A DNA stretch of 64,000 nt, taken from assembly GCF_004122165.1 (NCBI RefSeq), contig NZ_SBKO01000002.1, positions 124,001 through 188,000 of the forward strand. Reading direction: 5' to 3'. Position 1 is the stretch's first letter; each line of letters opens with the position of its first letter. Below the pieces are notes generated by a model. That model worked only from the letters and a program-made list of their open reading frames with translations, was not told the DNA's origin and made no database searches. Shown here one piece after another: positions 8,615 through 17,763 of the stretch. Origin of the DNA: Flavobacterium amnicola (lineage in GTDB: Bacteria; Bacteroidota; Bacteroidia; Flavobacteriales; Flavobacteriaceae). The position numbers and the translations under genes are program-made.

Positions 8615-8639
8615 AAAAGGGACAATTTTGTCCCTTTTT
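8615..8639 (+). terminator. pheT terminator
   Basis: Perfect 11 bp stem AAAAGGGACAA / TTGTCCCTTTT with a 2-base loop as drawn and a T-rich 3' arm. Confidence 0.8.
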
Positions 8640-8718
8640 CTTTGTTAAAAAATAATTGAAAAGCTAGTAGATTGGAATAGATTTTGTACTATATTTAGTA
8701 AACTAAAAAATTAGGGAT

Positions 8719-9480
8719 ATGGATGACAAAATCAAATCAGCATTAATTTATGGAATGGCCATTGTACTTACAGGCTTTTTGTTAGGCATGGCTTTTAAAA
8801 ACAGAAACGAAAACCTCGATTCTATTTCAGTTATTGGTCTTGGAACAAAAGATTTTGTCTCCGATGAAATTCTATGGTCAGGAAGTTTTACAACTAAAAG
8901 TTATGACATTAAAGAAGCCTACAGTAAAATTACTTCCGATCAAAAAATTGTATCCAACTTCTTTATTAATAAAGGATTCAGTGCTAGCGAATTTACTTTT
9001 GGAGCTGTAAATTTTCAGAAGAAATTTCGTGAAGTACGAACCGAAGATCCAAACAATACTTACAACAACAAATACGAACAAGTGTTTGATGGTTATGAAG
9101 CCACACAAACCATTTCTTTTTCAGCGAAGAAAAACCCTGATTTAATGAAGCGTATAGAAGCGGTTTCTAGCAAAACTTCCGAATTGATTAATTCTGGAAT
9201 TGAATTGGCTTCTAATTCGGTGCAATATACCTATTCTGAATTACCAAGTTTGAAGCACAGCTTGATTGAAAGCGCAACCAAAGATGCACGTGAAAGAGCT
9301 GAAAAAATTGTAAAACAAGGAAATGGCGATATCGGAAAATTAAAAAATGCCAGTATGGGAGTGTTCCAAATTACGGGTCAAGGTTCTACCGAAGAAGATA
9401 GTTATGGTGGTATTAATGATACCTTTAGCAAAAACAAAACGGCTAGAATTACGGTACGATTAGAATACGAGTTAAACTAA
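8719..9480 (+). CDS. SIMPL-domain (DUF541) protein, membrane-anchored
   Basis: 253 residues. One N-terminal membrane segment (about residues 8-24, LIYGMAIVLTGFLLGMAF) is followed by a SIMPL/DUF541 domain: ISVIGLGTKDF at the start, an ATQTISFSAK strand in the middle, and ATKDARERAEKIVKQ followed by ARITVRLEYEL at the end. This matches the YggE-like fold found in periplasmic or exported proteins of Gram-negatives. Members have been linked to oxidative-stress protection, but the mechanism is unknown. The gene is monocistronic, starting at ATG 8719 after an AGGGA ribosome site and ending at a strong hairpin. Confidence 0.8.
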   Translation: MDDKIKSALIYGMAIVLTGFLLGMAFKNRNENLDSISVIGLGTKDFVSDEILWSGSFTTKSYDIKEAYSKITSDQKIVSNFFINKGFSASEFTFGAVNFQKKFREVRTEDPNNTYNNKYEQVFDGYEATQTISFSAKKNPDLMKRIEAVSSKTSELINSGIELASNSVQYTYSELPSLKHSLIESATKDARERAEKIVKQGNGDIGKLKNASMGVFQITGQGSTEEDSYGGINDTFSKNKTARITVRLEYELN

Positions 9481-9498
9481 TTTATACTACACAAACTC

Positions 9499-9523
9499 AA
9501 CTCCTGTTTATCAGGAGTTTTTT
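9499..9523 (+). terminator. Terminator of SIMPL-domain gene
   Basis: 8 bp stem AACTCCTG / CAGGAGTT, loop TTTAT, followed by TTTT. Confidence 0.75.
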
Positions 9524-9531
9524 ATTTTCAT

Positions 9532-9539
9532 TATCTTTG
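9532..9539 (+). promoter_or_regulatory. Candidate -7 element TATCTTTG
   Basis: TAnnTTTG match 16 bases before the Crp-like gene start at 9556; it implies a very short leader. Confidence 0.45.
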
Positions 9540-9555
9540 AGAGAACAGTATAACA

Positions 9556-10158
9556 ATGACGAACGTATCCATTTCTTTTACCGAATACCTTCAAACCAAG
9601 GCAGGAATTACAGACGAACAACTGTTGCAATTAAATGACGCTATTCAATCAAAAACGATTGAAAAAGGAAGTGTTTTATTACGTCAAGGTGAAATTTGTT
9701 CTCATTCCTTTTTTTTGGAAAAAGGACTACTCCGCTCCTACACTATTGATGCTGCAGGGAAAGAACATATCATTCAGTTTGCTTCCGAAAGTTGGATCAT
9801 CAGTGACCGAAGCAGTATTTTTTTTAACGAACCTTCCGATTTTTATATTGATGCCGTAGAAGATTCTACGTTAATTCTAATCGATCAAAACTTTATCAAC
9901 TTAGCATGTGAAATCAGCGTTTCTTTTCGCTTATTTAACGATAGAGCTTTGCAAAATCACATTCGGCACTTACAAAAAAGAATTAATTTATTGCTTGGAG
10001 CTTCTGCAGAAGAGCGTTATTTGGATTTCATCAAACTCTACCCCGATATGCTTTTAAGGGCTCCACAGTGGATGATAGCGTCTTATTTAGGGATTACACC
10101 CGAAAGTCTAAGCCGCGTTAGAAAGGAACTGGCAAAACGAAATTTCAAACCGTATTGA
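9556..10158 (+). CDS. Crp/Fnr-family transcriptional regulator
   Basis: 200 residues. An N-terminal cyclic-nucleotide-binding-like beta-roll (about residues 20-130; GSVLLRQGEICSHSFFLEKG) is followed by a long helix and a C-terminal helix-turn-helix (WMIASYLGITPESLSRVRKEL, split over residues ~172-192). The cAMP-binding arginine and the cysteines of Fnr are not evident, so the ligand is unknown. In Bacteroidota such proteins often sit beside small stress or redox operons. Here the next operon (pirin-pirin-OsmC) starts 76 bp downstream on the same strand with its own promoter, making it a plausible target; this is inference. Confidence 0.85.
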   Translation: MTNVSISFTEYLQTKAGITDEQLLQLNDAIQSKTIEKGSVLLRQGEICSHSFFLEKGLLRSYTIDAAGKEHIIQFASESWIISDRSSIFFNEPSDFYIDAVEDSTLILIDQNFINLACEISVSFRLFNDRALQNHIRHLQKRINLLLGASAEERYLDFIKLYPDMLLRAPQWMIASYLGITPESLSRVRKELAKRNFKPY

Positions 10159-10198
10159 TTTCTTATCATACATCAATGCATACGAATTCATGTCGTAG

Positions 10199-10206
10199 TA
10201 ATTTTG
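10199..10206 (+). promoter_or_regulatory. Candidate -7 element TAATTTTG
   Basis: TAnnTTTG match 28 bases before the first pirin gene. The 40 bp upstream of it (10157-10198) is where a Crp-like operator would be expected; I see no clear symmetrical site. Confidence 0.45.
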
Positions 10207-10234
10207 TTCTATAACTTTTAAAAAAGGAAACACA

Positions 10235-11113
10235 ATGGCAACAAAAAACATTGAATTAGTAGCCACACCTAGAGCACCTCATTTTGTAGGCGATGGCTTT
10301 AGAGTACACAATTTTATCCCAAGTGGATTTCGTTTGGATATGGAACGTATGAGTCCGTTTATCATGTTAGATTACAATTCAAAATATAATTTTCCACCTT
10401 CAATCGTTCCTAAAGGAGTTGGCGTTCATCCTCACAGAGGTTTTGAAACCGTAACCATTGCTTATAAAGGAAAAGTTGCACACCATGATAGTGCTGGCGG
10501 TGGCGGAATTATTGGAGAAGGAGATGTACAATGGATGACTGCAGCCTCAGGAGTTTTACACAAAGAATATCATGAAGAAGAATTTAGCAAAACAGGTGGG
10601 ATTTTTCAAATGGTGCAATTGTGGGTGAATTTACCAGCCAAAGACAAAATGAGTCAACCGAAATACCAAGCCATAGCAAATGCAGAAATGGGAAGATACG
10701 AATTGGCTGATAATGCTGGATTTGTTGAAGTTATTGCTGGGGATTATAAAAAGGTGAAGGGGCCAGCTTCAACTTTTACACCAGTAAACATGCAAAATGC
10801 AAAGCTAAATTCAGGTGGGAAAGCCGATTTTTCGTTCCCTGCTCATTATAACACTGCATTACTGGTTATTGAAGGAAGTGTGAAAGTAAATGATACTGAA
10901 ATTGTACCAACCGATCATTTTGTTTTGTTTGAAAATGCTGGAGAAGACTTTACCATCGAAGCGCTTGAAAATGCAATTGTATTGGTGTTGAGTGGAGAGC
11001 CTATCAATGAACCAATTTTTGCTCACGGTCCTTTCGTAATGAATACCAGAGAAGAAATTATACAAGCGTTTGATGATGTGAATTTGGGTAAATTTGGTTA
11101 TCTTGAAGACTAA
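10235..11113 (+). CDS. Pirin family protein (first of two)
   Basis: 292 residues, a bicupin. The N-terminal cupin keeps the metal-binding pattern of human pirin: HPHRGFE (His, His) and GVLHKE (His, Glu). The C-terminal cupin is degenerate as usual. Bacterial pirins are described as quercetin 2,3-dioxygenase-like enzymes or as regulators (for example of pyruvate dehydrogenase); which applies here is unknown. It is first in a tight operon: the second pirin starts 11 bases after its stop. Ribosome site AAGGAAA precedes ATG 10235. Cytoplasmic; no signal peptide. Confidence 0.88.
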   Translation: MATKNIELVATPRAPHFVGDGFRVHNFIPSGFRLDMERMSPFIMLDYNSKYNFPPSIVPKGVGVHPHRGFETVTIAYKGKVAHHDSAGGGGIIGEGDVQWMTAASGVLHKEYHEEEFSKTGGIFQMVQLWVNLPAKDKMSQPKYQAIANAEMGRYELADNAGFVEVIAGDYKKVKGPASTFTPVNMQNAKLNSGGKADFSFPAHYNTALLVIEGSVKVNDTEIVPTDHFVLFENAGEDFTIEALENAIVLVLSGEPINEPIFAHGPFVMNTREEIIQAFDDVNLGKFGYLED

Positions 11114-11124
11114 TTACAGACAAC

Positions 11125-12006
11125 ATGTCAAACGTTAAATTAATCATAGAAGAGCGCGCTGCTAACATAGGAAACTTTTTGGTAGGGCGTCTTCTGCCTT
11201 TTAGGGAAAAGCGAACCGTTGGTCCTTTTGCTTTTATTGATCATATGGGGCCTGCTTATCTTAAAGAGTATCAAAATTTAGATGTTCCTCCGCATCCTCA
11301 CATTGGACTTTCGACCCTCACCTATCTTTTTGAAGGAAGTATCATGCACAAAGACAGTTTGGGTACCGAAGTAGAAATTAAACCCGGAGCAGTCAATTGG
11401 ATGACCGCAGGGAAAGGAATTGTGCATTCGGAAAGAACACCTCAGTATTTGAGAACTTCAGATAAAGTATTACACGGACTTCAAATTTGGGTCGCCTTAC
11501 CCAAAGATTTGGAACAAATGGAGCCTTCTTTTACACATGTAGAAGAAGCGGATATACCGAATTGGACAGATAATGGACTTTCTTTTAAACTCATTGCTGG
11601 AGAAGCTTTCGGAAGAAAATCGCCCGTGCCAGTTTATAGTCCGCTTTACTTTTTGGAAATAAAAAGCACTCAATCGCAAAAAGTTTCGATTGGAAAGGAT
11701 TTATTTGGAGAAAGCGCCTTGTACATTTTGGAAGGAAGTATTACAAGCGACGAAACTGTTTTTGAACCCAAGCAAATCTTAATTGCTCAAGATAGCAAAC
11801 TTTGCGAATTTGAAATGGGTGAAAACACGACTGTTTATCTTTTTGGAGGCGAACCGTTTCCGGAGGAACGCATTATCTTTTGGAATTTTGTAGCAACCTC
11901 CAAAGCACTTATTGAAGATGCTAAAGAACGTTGGGAAAAACAGATTTTTCCTAAAGTTCCAGGAGAAAACGATTTTGTTCCGCTTCCACCACCTATAAAA
12001 TTTTAA
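11125..12006 (+). CDS. Pirin family protein (second of two)
   Basis: 293 residues with the same fold as its neighbour but clearly diverged, so the two are not a recent duplication. The metal motif reads HPHIGLST in place of HPHRGFE, with the second site as GIVHSER (His, Glu), so all four predicted ligands remain. The C-terminus is proline-rich. It is followed 3 bases later by an OsmC-family gene, so the three genes are almost certainly co-transcribed. Biochemical substrate unknown; redox or aromatic-compound stress is the likely context given OsmC. Confidence 0.87.
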   Translation: MSNVKLIIEERAANIGNFLVGRLLPFREKRTVGPFAFIDHMGPAYLKEYQNLDVPPHPHIGLSTLTYLFEGSIMHKDSLGTEVEIKPGAVNWMTAGKGIVHSERTPQYLRTSDKVLHGLQIWVALPKDLEQMEPSFTHVEEADIPNWTDNGLSFKLIAGEAFGRKSPVPVYSPLYFLEIKSTQSQKVSIGKDLFGESALYILEGSITSDETVFEPKQILIAQDSKLCEFEMGENTTVYLFGGEPFPEERIIFWNFVATSKALIEDAKERWEKQIFPKVPGENDFVPLPPPIKF

Positions 12007-12009
12007 ATT

Positions 12010-12408
12010 ATGATAAAAATAACGGCACAAATTGGAAAAGAATTATACAAAACTGAAATCAAATCGGCTGTAAACACTATCATTGCAGATGAGCCGGTTG
12101 AAGCTGGCGGAAAGGATTTAGGATTTGCACCAAGAGAATTGCTTGCTTCGTCATTGGGTGCTTGTACCGCCATTACACTTAGAATGTACGCCGATCGAAA
12201 AGGTTGGGATTTGACAGATGCTAAAGTAGCAATCACATTTGAATGGGATGCCGAAAATTTGAAATCGGTGATCAAAAGAAACATAGCACTCTTTGGTACT
12301 TTAGACGATGCACAACGAAAACGATTATTAAAGATCGCCAACAGTTGCCCCATTCATAAAATACTGACGAACCCAATTGAAATTGAAACTTTATTAGGGA
12401 ATGGGTAA
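12010..12408 (+). CDS. OsmC/Ohr-family protein
   Basis: 132 residues, full length for an OsmC-type protein. It has the two conserved cysteines of the family, one in the LLASSLGACT segment (about residues 45-54) and one in NSCPIHKIL (about 114-122). OsmC/Ohr proteins reduce organic hydroperoxides through this thiol pair. The GG-x-x-L-G-F-A-P-R-E-L pattern is closer to the YhfA/OsmC-like group than to Ohr. It is the last gene of the pirin operon and ends before a perfect hairpin terminator. Confidence 0.88.
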   Translation: MIKITAQIGKELYKTEIKSAVNTIIADEPVEAGGKDLGFAPRELLASSLGACTAITLRMYADRKGWDLTDAKVAITFEWDAENLKSVIKRNIALFGTLDDAQRKRLLKIANSCPIHKILTNPIEIETLLGNG

Positions 12409-12443
12409 GCAAAATATTTTTTCTGGCAATGAAAAAATATCAT

Positions 12444-12476
12444 AAAATAATCACAACTTTTGTGATTATTTTTTTG
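12444..12476 (+). terminator. Terminator of pirin-pirin-OsmC operon
   Basis: Perfect 12 bp stem (12444-12455 with 12461-12472), loop ACTTT, then a T run. Confidence 0.8.
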
Positions 12477-12530
12477 TTTTGAAATAATTGTCACAATTTT
12501 TGCAATAGAAATCAATCAAAAACAATCAAA

Positions 12531-13385
12531 ATGAAACAATTTATTATTGCCTGCTCCTTTTTCATTACAACCTTCGCATTTGGACAACTAAGGCAATTTG
12601 AACCCCTTCTTATTAGGGATAATGATGCCTTCGGTGTTACCGTTTCACCAGATGGAAATATGCTGCTTTATACAAAAGCTTATGGAGGAAGAGACTCTTT
12701 ACGCATTTTCCAATCTCGAAAAATTAATAATGTATGGCAAAAACCGGAATTGGCCTTTTTTGCTGATCCAAAATACAAACAAATTGACCCAGCTTTCTCT
12801 CCAGATGGTAAAACTATATTGTACAATTCACTTGAAAATAAGGAAAATAGTTTTGATGTATTTGTGATTCATAAAACCAAAACTGGTTGGACTAATCCAG
12901 AAAAATTAACCGATGCTATCAATACCTCTTCAAGTGATTTTTATGCAACGATTTCAGCTAACAAGAATATTTATTTTACAAGAAGAACAAAAAGTAATGA
13001 TATCTATGTGAGTTACTTTGTTGACAATAAATACCAAAGGGCTCAACTTCTTGACGGTCCTATAAATTCCGACATGAACGAATCCAATCCTTATATTTCA
13101 CCAAAAGAAGATTTTATTATTTTCTTTTCAGATAAGACAGGTGGATTAGGTGATACTGACTTGTATATCAGTTTTAATAAAAATAACAAATGGAGTCATC
13201 CTATCAATTTGGGAAATAAAATTAATTCAGAAGTAAGTGAATTTTGTCCAAATATTGATGTAAAAAATCAACAGTTTCTTTTTTCGAGAACTAAAGTGAT
13301 TGATGGGAAACGTGTTGAAAATATGTTTAGTATTCCTTTAAAAGATTTAAATTTAAAAGCAATGAAAAAGCTTGCCAAATGGTAA
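12531..13385 (+). CDS. PD40 (TolB-like) beta-propeller protein, exported
   Basis: 284 residues with a signal peptide ending TFAFGQ (about residue 19). It contains at least four PD40/WD40-like blades marked by VSPDGNMLLYT, FSPDGKTILYN, ISANKNIYFTR and ISPKEDFIIFFSDK, with the family's GGxGDTDLYIS pattern in the last. Such repeats occur in TolB and in many Bacteroidota periplasmic proteins, often joined to OmpA domains; no OmpA domain or sorting tail is present here. Probably a periplasmic binding or scaffolding protein. Single-gene unit with a bidirectional terminator. Confidence 0.75.
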   Translation: MKQFIIACSFFITTFAFGQLRQFEPLLIRDNDAFGVTVSPDGNMLLYTKAYGGRDSLRIFQSRKINNVWQKPELAFFADPKYKQIDPAFSPDGKTILYNSLENKENSFDVFVIHKTKTGWTNPEKLTDAINTSSSDFYATISANKNIYFTRRTKSNDIYVSYFVDNKYQRAQLLDGPINSDMNESNPYISPKEDFIIFFSDKTGGLGDTDLYISFNKNNKWSHPINLGNKINSEVSEFCPNIDVKNQQFLFSRTKVIDGKRVENMFSIPLKDLNLKAMKKLAKW

Positions 13386-13391
13386 GAAAAA

Positions 13392-13417
13392 AAAATCCCG
13401 CTTAAAGGCGGGATTTT
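13392..13417. terminator. Bidirectional terminator between PD40 and ABC-F genes
   Basis: 10 bp stem AAAATCCCGC / GCGGGATTTT, with A and T runs on both sides; serves the two convergent genes. Confidence 0.85.
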
Positions 13418-13422
13418 AAATA

Positions 13423-15039
<1,617 letters not shown>

Positions 15040-15063
15040 TTATTTATTTTTTAAAAAGTGTTG

Positions 15064-15097
15064 CAAAAGTAGAAAAAATAGTGGAGTTTTGAGCCAA
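15064..15097 (-). promoter_or_regulatory. Promoter of ABC-F gene (TTG-N23-TACTTTTG)
   Basis: On the minus strand, TTG at 15097-15095 and TACTTTTG at 15071-15064 are spaced 23 bases apart, 24 bases before the start codon at 15039. Confidence 0.55.
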
Positions 15098-15161
15098 TAC
15101 TTTAATATATCTCTAAGTTAACTTTAACTGTACATTAACAAGATTATATAAATTATAAAAA

Positions 15162-15169
15162 TATATTTG
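15162..15169 (+). promoter_or_regulatory. Candidate -7 element TATATTTG
   Basis: TAnnTTTG match 20 bases before the lipoprotein start at 15190. Confidence 0.45.
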
Positions 15170-15189
15170 TTTGTCATAAATGATTTATA

Positions 15190-16578
15190 ATGATTGCCTA
15201 TTTAAAAAAACTACTATTCCTAACTTTACTATCATCACCTATTCTTTTTATATCATGTAACGATATACTTAAAGGAAATGATGGTGCTTCTTATTTCGGC
15301 GGTGAAATTATAAATCCGAATTCTAAATTTGTCTATTTGTGCAAAGACAATGAAGTCATTGATACTATAGAATTAGACAAAAACAATCGTTTTCTTCAAA
15401 AATACGATACGTTATCCTCTGGAATGTACACTTTTAAACATGATCCGGAATATCAATATATTTATTTTGACAAAGGTGATAGTTTGATGATTCGTTTGAA
15501 TACGCAAGAATTTGACAATTCACTTACTTTTTGTGGACGTGGAGATGAGAAAAATAACTTTTTAATTGAGTTGTTTTTGAAGAATGAAAATGAAAAAAAC
15601 ACTTCTTTTGGAATTTACGATTATGATTTGAAAAAGTTCGAATCTAAAATCAATAAAGATCAAAAAATAAAGAAGGCATTTTACGATAGAAGAAAAGAAG
15701 AAATTGATTGGACAGAAGATTTCGATTTATATGCAAAGTCCATGTTGGAAATGCCATATTTGGCAAAAAAAGAAATGTATCCGATGGTTCACAAATTCAG
15801 AACCAGTGACGATGTTTGTAAAATTTTACCAAAAGATTATTATTGTTACCGCAAAGAAATAGACTTCAATAATAACAAACTGACATATTTCGCACCATTT
15901 GTGGGCTATTTAACATCTATGTTAAATAATGTTACGTGTCAAGACAATGATACGTATTCCTTAGAAAATAATATTAAAAAACTAAAAGTTGCCGATTCAA
16001 TATTTACGAATACTACAATTAAAAACTCGGTGTTACATAATATTGCTTTTATGTATCTTTTAGAAGATCAAAACATACAGCACAATAAAGCATTTTTAGA
16101 TAAATACTATCAGCTTTCTACGGATAAGGAAAGTAAGCAAAAAATCAAAAAAATAGGTACTCAAATACAAATTTTGGCGAAAAGTAAAAACCTGCCTGAA
16201 ATTGAATTGGTTGGGTTAGACAATAAAAAAGTAAGCAAATTAAACACAAACGGATTAAAAACAGTTATTTTCTTCTGGACATCAGAAGCAAAATCTCATA
16301 TGGAAATGGCTCACAAACGTGCTATCGAATTAAAACAGAAATATCCGGATTTGAATTTTATTGCTGTTAATATTGATGATTCGGATAAAAACTGGAAAGA
16401 AAGTTTAGGAAAATCGAAATTCAATATTACCGAGTTACATGCCTCAAATTTTGAGGAAATTAAAGAAAAATGGGTGATTACTAAAATCCACAGAACGATG
16501 ATTATTAATTCGGACGGTACGATAAATAATGCTTTTGTAAGTTTATTTGATTCAGGATTTGAAAAATATTTAAAATAA
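15190..16578 (+). CDS. Thioredoxin-fold (TlpA-like) lipoprotein lacking the CxxC motif
   Basis: 462 residues. The signal peptide ends at a lipobox Cys (SPILFISC), so the protein is anchored to a membrane. A middle region of ~300 residues resembles the DUF4369/TlpA-associated architecture common in Bacteroidota (beta-rich start, helical middle). The last ~140 residues look like a thioredoxin/AhpC fold: LPEIELVGLDNKKVS, TVIFFWTSEAKSH, then FIAVNIDD and VTKIHRT-type elements. Where active TlpA proteins have WCxxC this one has WTSEAK, so both redox cysteines are missing and disulfide exchange is unlikely. Possible role: binding or assembly in the periplasm. Confidence 0.7.
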   Translation: MIAYLKKLLFLTLLSSPILFISCNDILKGNDGASYFGGEIINPNSKFVYLCKDNEVIDTIELDKNNRFLQKYDTLSSGMYTFKHDPEYQYIYFDKGDSLMIRLNTQEFDNSLTFCGRGDEKNNFLIELFLKNENEKNTSFGIYDYDLKKFESKINKDQKIKKAFYDRRKEEIDWTEDFDLYAKSMLEMPYLAKKEMYPMVHKFRTSDDVCKILPKDYYCYRKEIDFNNNKLTYFAPFVGYLTSMLNNVTCQDNDTYSLENNIKKLKVADSIFTNTTIKNSVLHNIAFMYLLEDQNIQHNKAFLDKYYQLSTDKESKQKIKKIGTQIQILAKSKNLPEIELVGLDNKKVSKLNTNGLKTVIFFWTSEAKSHMEMAHKRAIELKQKYPDLNFIAVNIDDSDKNWKESLGKSKFNITELHASNFEEIKEKWVITKIHRTMIINSDGTINNAFVSLFDSGFEKYLK

Positions 16579-16597
16579 ACTATTACCAATTCAAACC

Positions 16598-16634
16598 AAA
16601 AAGCGGCTTTTCAATTAAGAAAAACCGCTTTTTT
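16598..16634. terminator. Bidirectional terminator
   Basis: Stem AAAAAGCGGCTTTT / AAAAACCGCTTTTT with one mismatch, flanked by A and T runs, between two convergent genes. Confidence 0.8.
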
Positions 16635-16656
16635 ATTTTAATACTTTCTGCGAAAG

Positions 16657-17694
16657 TTACTTTATAAATTCAATTTTTTGTTCTTCTGCATTTACGCTAT
16701 CGAAGAAACCTTGAGCATTCATCCATTCGTCATTAAATACTTTACTCATGTAGCGTGAACCGTGATCTGGAAAAATTGCAATTACTTTACTATTTTCATC
16801 AAATTCGCCTTCTTCAGCATATTGCTTAATAGCTTGAACTACTGCTCCAGAAGTATAACCTACGAATAAACCTTCAGTTTTTGCGATATTACGAGTCATG
16901 TGTGCACTCTCTTCATCGGTTACTTTTACAAACTTGTCAATTACATCAAAGTCTGTTGCCGTTGGAATTAAATTTTTACCTAAACCTTCAATTCTGTACG
17001 GATAAATCTCTTCCACATCAAATTCTTTGGTTTCGTGATATTTTTTAATTACCGAACCATAAGCATCAACACCCAAAATACGGATATTTGGATTTTTTTC
17101 TTTCAGAAATTTTCCAATTCCTGATAAAGTTCCTCCTGTACCTGTACAAGCCACTACGTGTGTTACATGTCCATTAGTTTGTTCCCAAATTTCTGGTCCA
17201 GTAGTTTTGTAATGCGCTTCAATATTTAAATCATTAAAATATTGATTAATGTATACCGATCCTTTAGTTTCTTCATGTAAACGCTTGGCAACATTGTAGT
17301 AAGAACGCTCATCATCTGCCGATACGTGAGCAGGGCAAACATACACTTTTGCTCCCATACTCTTTAACATATCTATTTTATCTGGCGAAGATTTAGAACT
17401 TACTGCAAGGATACAATCATATCCTTTAATAATGCTTACCATTGCTAAACTAAATCCAGTGTTACCAGAAGTGGTTTCAACAATAGTATCTCCTGGTTTT
17501 AAAATCCCTCTTCTTTCTGCTTCTTCAATAATATAAAGAGCTATTCTATCTTTTGTAGAATGACCTGGATTGAATGCTTCAACTTTAGCATAAAAATTAC
17601 CTTTGCAATCATCGGTAATTTTATTTAGCCTGATAAGCGGTGTATTCCCTATTAATTCTAAAATATTATTATAAGCTTTAATATCTTTTCCCAT
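16657..17694 (-). CDS. PLP-dependent cysteine synthase / cystathionine beta-synthase-like enzyme
   Basis: 345 residues of the fold-type II PLP family. Visible motifs are [10 protein letters not shown] near residue 14, the PLP lysine in [11 protein letters not shown], the TSGNTG loop and the GTGGT phosphate cup. The C-terminal half is more like cystathionine beta-synthase than Cys[21 protein letters not shown] and [18 protein letters not shown] resemble the CBS catalytic domain, while the C-terminal regulatory CBS-pair is absent. It could therefore condense serine with homocysteine (transsulfuration) or O-acetylserine with sulfide. Monocistronic, with its own promoter. The family is certain; the exact substrate is not. 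Confidence 0.88.
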   Translation of the reverse strand: MGKDIKAYNNILELIGNTPLIRLNKITDDCKGNFYAKVEAFNPGHSTKDRIALYIIEEAERRGILKPGDTIVETTSGNTGFSLAMVSIIKGYDCILAVSSKSSPDKIDMLKSMGAKVYVCPAHVSADDERSYYNVAKRLHEETKGSVYINQYFNDLNIEAHYKTTGPEIWEQTNGHVTHVVACTGTGGTLSGIGKFLKEKNPNIRILGVDAYGSVIKKYHETKEFDVEEIYPYRIEGLGKNLIPTATDFDVIDKFVKVTDEESAHMTRNIAKTEGLFVGYTSGAVVQAIKQYAEEGEFDENSKVIAIFPDHGSRYMSKVFNDEWMNAQGFFDSVNAEEQKIEFIK

Positions 17695-17741
17695 ATAAAA
17701 TTAGTGGCATTAGTATTGGAAATCAAGTATCCAAAACCTTG

Positions 17742-17749
17742 CAAATTTA
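17742..17749 (-). promoter_or_regulatory. Candidate -7 element TAAATTTG (minus strand)
   Basis: TAnnTTTG match 47 bases before the start codon at 17694. Confidence 0.4.
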
Positions 17750-17763
17750 TAAAAAAAATTTAA

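Noticed and set aside
12003..12353. A 116-codon minus-strand frame over the OsmC gene
   Set aside because: It is fully overlapped by a well-supported gene and lacks any family match.
12429..12482. A 17-codon open frame with a start codon and a hydrophobic, signal-like sequence
   Set aside because: It coincides with the terminator hairpin of the OsmC operon, whose repeated A/T runs create the apparent hydrophobic peptide.
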